Of a stretch of 11,273 bases of DNA, positions 7,092 through 11,273 are shown in pieces. The stretch spans positions 1 to 11,273 of the forward strand of contig CADBMK010000095.1 in the NCBI GenBank assembly GCA_902795785.1. Direction: 5' to 3'. A program made the position numbers and the translations under genes. The DNA is from an uncultured Bacteroidia bacterium (GTDB lineage Bacteria > Bacteroidota > Bacteroidia > Bacteroidales > UBA932). Position 1 is the stretch's first letter, and the number at the start of each line of letters is the position of its first letter. The notes below the pieces were generated by a model. That model was not told where the DNA came from. It did not search any database and was given only the letters and a program-made list of their open reading frames with translations.

Positions 7092-7706
7092 TTTGAGAAT
7101 CGGACCTATAATGTTGACCGTATCAATCTCGACCAGCGTGGTGTCTTTCACCACCACTCCGTAGCTGTTGAAAGGCCTCATAATATCCGCATTCCTCACG
7201 TGCTCATCAGACCGCATTCCGTAGCCCTGCATGAAGCCGCTTGGGGAATACATCCTGATGTAACTGTCCGTATAGATTTCGTGCAGGCTCTGGTCCCAGT
7301 ACAGGGTGTCTGTTTCCATCGTTTCCTGCTTGATGATGTTCTTGATCACCACGTGGCCGTGGGCAAGCCAGTATTCGTCCTTTTTTCCCTTAAGGTGCTT
7401 TGCACCCTCGGACTGTATGATGCTCTCCAGTTCTCCGTTCTCGGCGTAACCGTACACGTTCAGTCCCTCGGGGAAGAGCTCGTAAGAACAGGTATCGTTC
7501 TGATACCTTTCCATGACCTTTGCCTCAAGCCTCATCTGAAGCTTGCCATTGTCGCTCTGGACGAAGAACATATCGTTCACCGTCTGAAGCGGAACAGTCG
7601 ATAAATCAAGGAGTTCCGGTTTCTCTTTCCCTTTGCAGGAAAAAACGACGAAAGCAACCGCCAATGCGGTTGCAATCATCGATAATCTATTTGGGATTTG
7701 TTTCAA
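7089..7706 (-). CDS. lptC: LptC-like lipopolysaccharide-export lipoprotein
   Basis: LptC belongs to the Lpt bridge that carries lipopolysaccharide from the inner membrane across the periplasm. The body of this protein shows the repeated beta-strand pattern of the LptC/OstA fold, with the Bacteroidota-type block TDTLYWDQSLHEIYTDSYI followed by RMYSPSGFMQGYGM and a final NSYGVVV. The N-terminus carries a hydrophobic stretch ending VFSC, a plausible lipobox, so the mature protein should be lipidated at that Cys. The start is uncertain. A TTG at 7706-7704, two bases after the TPR stop, gives KQIPNR plus the hydrophobic core, a proper lipoprotein signal (205 residues). The ATG at 7679-7677 gives only MIATALAVAFVVFSC without a basic n-region (196 residues). 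A TTG at 7754 would overlap the TPR gene. The gene sits between the TPR and foldase genes. Confidence 0.82.
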   Translation of the reverse strand: MKQIPNRLSMIATALAVAFVVFSCKGKEKPELLDLSTVPLQTVNDMFFVQSDNGKLQMRLEAKVMERYQNDTCSYELFPEGLNVYGYAENGELESIIQSEGAKHLKGKKDEYWLAHGHVVIKNIIKQETMETDTLYWDQSLHEIYTDSYIRMYSPSGFMQGYGMRSDEHVRNADIMRPFNSYGVVVKDTTLVEIDTVNIIGPILK

Positions 7707-7708
7707 AT

Positions 7709-9010
7709 CTATTTCTGTGTCCTTACAGTTGTTGTAGCCCTCATGCCGCCGCAAGAGACTGTGTATGACTGACCGTTCTGAACGTCATACATGAATGCCT
7801 CTGCTGCCAATGGGTAATATGCGGCATATGAAGAAATGAGCTTGTTTGCTTCTTCGGTAAGAGACTCGTCCGCAGCCTTTGCCTTCTGGAGATAGTCAAC
7901 AGCCACCCAGTATGGAGCACGGCGCTCGATTTCGTTTCCACCGCAAACGGTAGAACCCCAAATCTGTCCCATAAGCAGATAAGCCTTACCCTTGACTGCA
8001 GGACTGAGGCTTGCAGCCTTCTCCGCAGCGGCGTAAGCCTTGGCGTTCTTACCGCTCTTGAATGAGTAAACGGCAAGTTCGAAGTTGTAATCACCGTCCT
8101 GAACTGCATCTGTCTCGTCAGATGCGATTGCCTCCTCAAGGTACTTGACAGCCTCGTCATAGTTGCCTCTTACAGAGTTGAGCTTATAAAGACCGTATGC
8201 AGACTTGTATGATGGGCTGATCTTGTGCATTGAAGTAACGGCATTGAGGTAAAGGTCGTTGTTGGCGCAGCCGTCAGCCGTATTCATCATCCTTACGATG
8301 TTGCTTACAAGCTCGTAGTCGTCAGGATTAGCCTCGTAACGCGGAGTAAAGAGCGCGATGAGGTTGTCGCAGCTTGCAACCTTGCTTGAGATGAAAAGGC
8401 TCTCGATGGCGTCCTTTTCAGGAGCACCCTCGGCAAGAAGCGCAATGTTTCTCTCATAAGTGTTGATAACCTTCTCTGCATCAAGTTTCTCTGCCTTATA
8501 AAGCTCAACGGCTGCGTTGAGGTTGTTTACAAGAACGTTTGCAGAAGTCTCCTTCTGGTTACCCTCAACTACCTCTTCTGTCAGCTTGTACACCTCATCG
8601 AAGTTCTTACGGTTGTAGAAGATGAAATCCGCTGCCATAGAGTTACGTGCACTTACGACATTCTTCGGGAAGTTCTCGATTCTGATCTTGTAAACGTTCA
8701 TCAATGTATCGATAAGGGCCTTCTTGTGAGCCTGGTCCTTCTCGGCACTGATGGCTGCCTTGAGAATTCTTGCACCGTTGATATAAAGGTTCTGGCTTGC
8801 CGTTGCAGGACAGGTTGAATACGCCTTCCTCCAAGCAGGAAGAGCAGCAAGGAACTGCTTCTGCTTTACATAATCATTATAGAATGAAAGGTTGTTTTTA
8901 CAAACCGTACTGTCGGCAGTCGTTCCGTATTTGAACTGTTTTGACTGCGCTGAAACTTCGAGACTTGCCATCATCGCAATGGCAGTCATTGCCAGAAAGA
9001 TCTTTTTCAT
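7709..9010 (-). CDS. Secreted tetratricopeptide-repeat protein
   Basis: The 433-residue protein begins with a clear signal peptide, MKKIFLAMTAIAMMASLEVSA, probably cut before Gln22, so it should reach the periplasm. The remainder is almost wholly alpha-helical with TPR-like helix pairs, best seen at about 269-300 (AYGLYKLNSVRGNYDEAVKYL) and 306-338 (ELAVYSFKSGKNAKAYAAAEKA), with weaker ones before and after. TPR arrays usually serve as protein-binding scaffolds. The C-terminal tail YTVSCGGMRATTTVRTQ, after the last helices, looks like a short conserved beta element. Six cysteines (37, 67, 214, 248, 356, 420) could form disulfides in the periplasm. The ATG is preceded by CAGGGAAA, one of the few Shine-Dalgarno-like leaders here, 25 bases after the outer-membrane protein gene. 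Family members are known in Bacteroidota by similarity, but the specific job is unknown. Confidence 0.8.
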   Translation of the reverse strand: MKKIFLAMTAIAMMASLEVSAQSKQFKYGTTADSTVCKNNLSFYNDYVKQKQFLAALPAWRKAYSTCPATASQNLYINGARILKAAISAEKDQAHKKALIDTLMNVYKIRIENFPKNVVSARNSMAADFIFYNRKNFDEVYKLTEEVVEGNQKETSANVLVNNLNAAVELYKAEKLDAEKVINTYERNIALLAEGAPEKDAIESLFISSKVASCDNLIALFTPRYEANPDDYELVSNIVRMMNTADGCANNDLYLNAVTSMHKISPSYKSAYGLYKLNSVRGNYDEAVKYLEEAIASDETDAVQDGDYNFELAVYSFKSGKNAKAYAAAEKAASLSPAVKGKAYLLMGQIWGSTVCGGNEIERRAPYWVAVDYLQKAKAADESLTEEANKLISSYAAYYPLAAEAFMYDVQNGQSYTVSCGGMRATTTVRTQK

Positions 9011-9035
9011 TTTCCCTGTATTAGATTAGTTATTA

Positions 9036-10361
9036 TTATTCATACCTTGGTTTCTGGAACCAGATGTCGAAGATATTGAAGCTTACGCAAAAGTTCACAT
9101 ATCTTTCCCTTACCATATAGTCGGTAAGTTTTCCCCTCTGTCCCATATCTACGGAGAATGTCACTCCGTTATACCATCTGTTGACCGGGATGGTTGCACC
9201 AAAGGTAAGTCCCATTGATGTCACCGGGTGGTTATTCAACAGATAATAGCTCTTATCATAATAGGCACCGGCCCTGTACGTAATTCTCTTGTAGAAATAA
9301 CGGATGTCATTTCTGTTAGGTGTAATCTCGAAACCGCCGCGTACAGACTGTGAACACGTTGACGAGAATACCGCCTTCTCTGAAGAGTTGGCAAAACCGG
9401 CAGTGGTTGCAAAGTTGGACTTGCTCCAGTCAGACCTTGTATAGTCTATTTCCGCAACCCATCTGTCCCTGAATTTGAGGGAAACTCCAACGCCTATCTC
9501 GCTTGCGAGCCTTACTCTTTGCGAAGCGTGGCGGAGAGTATCGGAATTGTACCTCAGAGTATCAGTAACCGATGAGGATGCTTTGTATTTATAGTCAGTG
9601 ACATAACCTCCGAGGTTGGCGCCGAGCTTGTATGTGGCTCCTACTCCCAGGGTATAGTTCTCTCCGACAGGAGTTTCATACTGAAGGCCGAACTTTGCGG
9701 TACCTGCGCGGAGCGTCATGTCATAACCGCTGGATATGCCGGCGTATGAGGTGTTGGAAAAAGTGACTGCAGAAGTCTTGTGAAGGGTTCCGAAATAATA
9801 AATACCCTCCACGCCCACTGAGAACTTCTTCCAGAATGTGGCGCCTCCGCCGAGGAACACCTGATAAATGCTGCCTTCTCCAGAGGAGGTGTATGTTATG
9901 TTTCCTGTCCTTCCGATAATGGCCTGGTCTGTCTCAGGAGCACTGAAACTGTATCCTACATTGCTGTAAGGAGAGATTCCCACATACATGGCCGAAGACT
10001 TGTAAACCGGGAATGAAATTGCCAGGTTGCTGATGTTGAAAAGGTTGTTTGCGGAAGAAACGCCATCTGACTTGAAGAGCTGGGTATTGGCCATGACTCC
10101 GAAATCAGCCATGAACGACAAAGAATCCCTTGCAGTCACCGCTGCCGGGTTCATGAGGTTCATAAAACGATTGTTTCTGGAGGCAATGCCCACTCCACCC
10201 ATACTTTTGTTATATGCGGACCCTGGGGTTTGAAGGTCTCCCACTCCGTACATTGAATATGGTGTAAAACCATTGTAGGCTCCGTTCTGAGCATGCAGAA
10301 CGTTACCTGAAACAACCATTAATGACGCTACTAAAAACTTACCTAGTGTTTTTCTTAACAT
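9036..10361 (-). CDS. FadL/PorV-like outer-membrane beta-barrel protein
   Basis: The 441-residue protein has a signal peptide (MLRKTLGKFLVASLMVVSGNVLHA, cleavage before Gln25) and then a Bacteroidota outer-membrane pattern: NGFTPYSMYGVGDLQTPG, a MGGVGIASR segment and FMNLMNPAAVTARDSLSF. This resembles the N-terminal 'hatch' of FadL/PorV-type barrels. Many alternating strands follow to the C-terminus (VNFCVSFNIFDIWFQKPRYE). It probably forms an outer-membrane barrel; the substrate or partner is unknown. I chose ATG 10361-10359 over the TTG at 10373 because it starts the signal peptide cleanly. The start overlaps the coaX gene by 23 bp, so the two are translationally close. Three in-frame TAA codons in a row (9038-9030) end the gene. 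It precedes the TPR gene in the same transcript, and the two may work together. Confidence 0.78.
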   Translation of the reverse strand: MLRKTLGKFLVASLMVVSGNVLHAQNGAYNGFTPYSMYGVGDLQTPGSAYNKSMGGVGIASRNNRFMNLMNPAAVTARDSLSFMADFGVMANTQLFKSDGVSSANNLFNISNLAISFPVYKSSAMYVGISPYSNVGYSFSAPETDQAIIGRTGNITYTSSGEGSIYQVFLGGGATFWKKFSVGVEGIYYFGTLHKTSAVTFSNTSYAGISSGYDMTLRAGTAKFGLQYETPVGENYTLGVGATYKLGANLGGYVTDYKYKASSSVTDTLRYNSDTLRHASQRVRLASEIGVGVSLKFRDRWVAEIDYTRSDWSKSNFATTAGFANSSEKAVFSSTCSQSVRGGFEITPNRNDIRYFYKRITYRAGAYYDKSYYLLNNHPVTSMGLTFGATIPVNRWYNGVTFSVDMGQRGKLTDYMVRERYVNFCVSFNIFDIWFQKPRYE

Positions 10362-11067
10362 AATCACCAGCAATTGTTGCCAGCCCTATAAGGACAAGAT
10401 TACAGACTACAAAGATGGAGTTTTTCATTCGTTTTGCAAAATAAATCGCGTCGCCGCCCGTAAAGACGGCAAGTGCATCTTTATTTATCTCCATCCACCC
10501 TTTAATTTCAAACATTATGCCCGAAATTACTCCAGCTTCAATAGATGTCCTTATATCGGTTCCGGGGGAAACCTCTCCGGAAGGAATGTTTACCAGCGGG
10601 AGAGTCCTGGAATATCTGTTAAGAGACTTGAATCGTGTTCTGAGACCAAGGGATACCGCGCCGCCCAAATAACTGCCGTCTTCCGATATCATGTCAATGG
10701 TAAACGTGGTTCCAAAATCGAAGACGGTGCAGCTTTTCCCCTTGAATAGATATCTGCAGGCAAGGAACGAGGCAGCCCTGTCATATGGAAGGGTGTCTGG
10801 AACTCCATATTCCGAAAGTGCACCGTGAGCAGTAGGATCCAGCACAACCACTCTGCCATAGGTTTCCTCCAGCTTTTCCCTTTCATATGAAGACACCTCT
10901 GTGACAGATGAGATTACGGCAACCTCCGGGGATTCCTTTCCCGCAAGTGAGAGAATAAAATCCAGACGCTTTTCACCCTGGTATCGGAATGTCTTTCCAA
11001 GAGTCATTCCGTCCGCCCAGCAGGCCATGACCGAAGTGTTTCCTATTTCAACAAGTAACGACGCCAC
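10339..11067 (-). CDS. coaX: Type III pantothenate kinase, divergent motifs
   Basis: CoaX phosphorylates pantothenate, the first step of coenzyme A synthesis, in the cytoplasm. The 242-residue length and the ASKHA-type layout fit: EIGNT (7-11) for phosphate binding, PYDR (94-97), DFGTTFTID (117-125), GGAVSLGL (135-142), SIEAGVISG (175-183) and FTGGD (202-206). Several positions depart from the family norm. The first motif normally reads DxGNT, and its Asp is Glu7 here. The usual GxDR is PYDR, although Asp96 and Arg97 remain. The usual PGL is LGL (140-142). The core metal and pantothenate Asp residues 96 and 117 are kept. Start is GTG at 11067-11065, since the first motif lies seven codons in and no upstream start fits. 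It heads the envelope operon, overlapping the outer-membrane protein gene. A diverged, altered or weak enzyme is possible. Confidence 0.85.
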   Translation of the reverse strand: MASLLVEIGNTSVMACWADGMTLGKTFRYQGEKRLDFILSLAGKESPEVAVISSVTEVSSYEREKLEETYGRVVVLDPTAHGALSEYGVPDTLPYDRAASFLACRYLFKGKSCTVFDFGTTFTIDMISEDGSYLGGAVSLGLRTRFKSLNRYSRTLPLVNIPSGEVSPGTDIRTSIEAGVISGIMFEIKGWMEINKDALAVFTGGDAIYFAKRMKNSIFVVCNLVLIGLATIAGDYVKKNTR

Positions 11068-11086
11068 TTTATAATTTTAACTAAAC

Positions 11087-11118
11087 CAAATTTAGTAAAT
11101 TATCCCAACTTCTTCAAT
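11087..11118 (-). promoter_or_regulatory. Probable Bacteroides-type promoter for the coaX-led operon
   Basis: On the minus strand, ATTG (11118-11115) is followed after 20 bases by TAAATTTG (11094-11087). The -7 box is a perfect match to TAnnTTTG and the -33 box matches TTTG at three of four bases, with consensus spacing. The GTG start of coaX lies about 20 bases downstream of the -7 box, leaving a short leader with no Shine-Dalgarno. The -33 box falls within the last codons of the upstream gene. Confidence 0.55.
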
Positions 11119-11273
11119 ACCGTATAGGCTTTACTTATGCTGTCAATGTTGTAAGCCACGATTTTCAGTTTGGTATCGGTCTGCTTGAGCTTGAAAAGAG
11201 CGTCGTTGTTGCCGGCCTTGAGAAGGACACTTTCAAACGTATTTGACTTATAGTAAGGCGATAGCGGGTTCGA
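11100..11273 (-). CDS. C-terminal end of an unassigned protein, possibly Mfd (start outside window)
   Basis: An open frame enters from the right edge and stops at TAA (11102-11100), giving 57 residues that begin SNPLSPYYKSNTFESVLL and end AYTVLKKLG. The pattern of an 'SPYY-S-F' segment, a basic 'FKLKQTDTKLKIVAYN' strand pair and a final helix resembles, from memory, the extreme C-terminus of Bacteroidota transcription-repair coupling factor (Mfd). That is a weak resemblance over a short fragment and no catalytic motif is in view. There is no signal peptide or membrane segment in the part seen. It ends 32 bases before the coaX GTG and its last codons carry the likely coaX promoter, so coaX may be transcribed both from read-through and from its own start. 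Confidence 0.55.
   Translation of the reverse strand, partial: SNPLSPYYKSNTFESVLLKAGNNDALFKLKQTDTKLKIVAYNIDSISKAYTVLKKLG

Noticed and set aside
7011..7604. Plus-strand open frame of 197 codons opposite lptC and the foldase start
   Set aside because: It covers the complement of lptC and the intergenic gap, with a His/Val-rich translation and no family resemblance or promoter.
7741..8160. Minus-strand open frame of 139 codons inside the TPR gene
   Set aside because: It is an alternative frame within a well-supported secreted protein, rich in Arg/Ser/Thr/Leu as expected for a frame-shifted shadow.
1..11273. Search for mobile elements, CRISPR arrays, tRNA/rRNA genes, phage or defence genes
   Set aside because: No transposase, integrase, repeat-spacer pattern, cloverleaf-like gap or defence family was seen; coding genes occupy almost all of the window and gaps are at most about 60 bases.

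Overview
The window looks like core chromosome from a Bacteroidales-type bacterium (phylum Bacteroidota). Three things point there. The protein families are typical of the phylum: a membrane-anchored SurA/PpiD-like peptidyl-prolyl isomerase of about 700 residues, a Bacteroidota-style LptC lipoprotein, a secreted TPR protein and a FadL/PorV-like outer-membrane protein. Most start codons lack a convincing Shine-Dalgarno sequence. Two promoters match the Bacteroides-type consensus TTTG-N19-21-TAnnTTTG. I cannot place it to family or genus. There are no mobile elements, tRNAs, rRNAs or CRISPR repeats, and no gene-free stretch longer than about 60 bases.

Layout from left to right. Bases 1-1125 (+) are the end of a gene for an outer-membrane beta-barrel protein that is cut by the window edge. 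Everything to its right is on the minus strand and converges on it. Read in the direction of transcription, from right to left, the order is: the tail of an unassigned gene, possibly mfd (11273-11100); coaX-like (11067-10339); a FadL/PorV-like outer-membrane protein (10361-9036); a secreted TPR protein (9010-7709); an lptC-like lipoprotein (about 7706-7089); a PpiD/SurA-like foldase (7028-4935); ychF (4927-3824); an endonuclease/exonuclease/phosphatase-family protein (3823-2969); galK (2910-1768); and a CpXC-domain protein (1768-1127).

The minus-strand genes are very tightly packed: 23-bp overlap at coaX/outer-membrane protein, TAAATG at ychF/nuclease, TAATG at galK/CpXC. They appear to form two main transcription units. 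One starts just upstream of coaX and carries a cell-envelope module (outer-membrane protein, TPR, LptC, foldase), with ychF and the nuclease downstream. The other starts from a well-matched promoter in front of galK and includes the CpXC gene. The envelope module plausibly supports outer-membrane assembly. LptC helps bring lipopolysaccharide across the periplasm and the foldase helps outer-membrane proteins fold, while the outer-membrane and TPR proteins have no known function that I can assign.

I do not see a clear new defence, mobile or biosynthetic system. The points most worth a second look are a CoaX whose normally invariant first-motif Asp is Glu (with other motif changes), the uncharacterised outer-membrane/TPR pair coupled to LptC, the same-frame TAA-ATG junction between ychF and the nuclease, a YchF whose nucleotide-specificity motif ends in Asp instead of Glu, and the translational coupling of galK to a CpXC protein.
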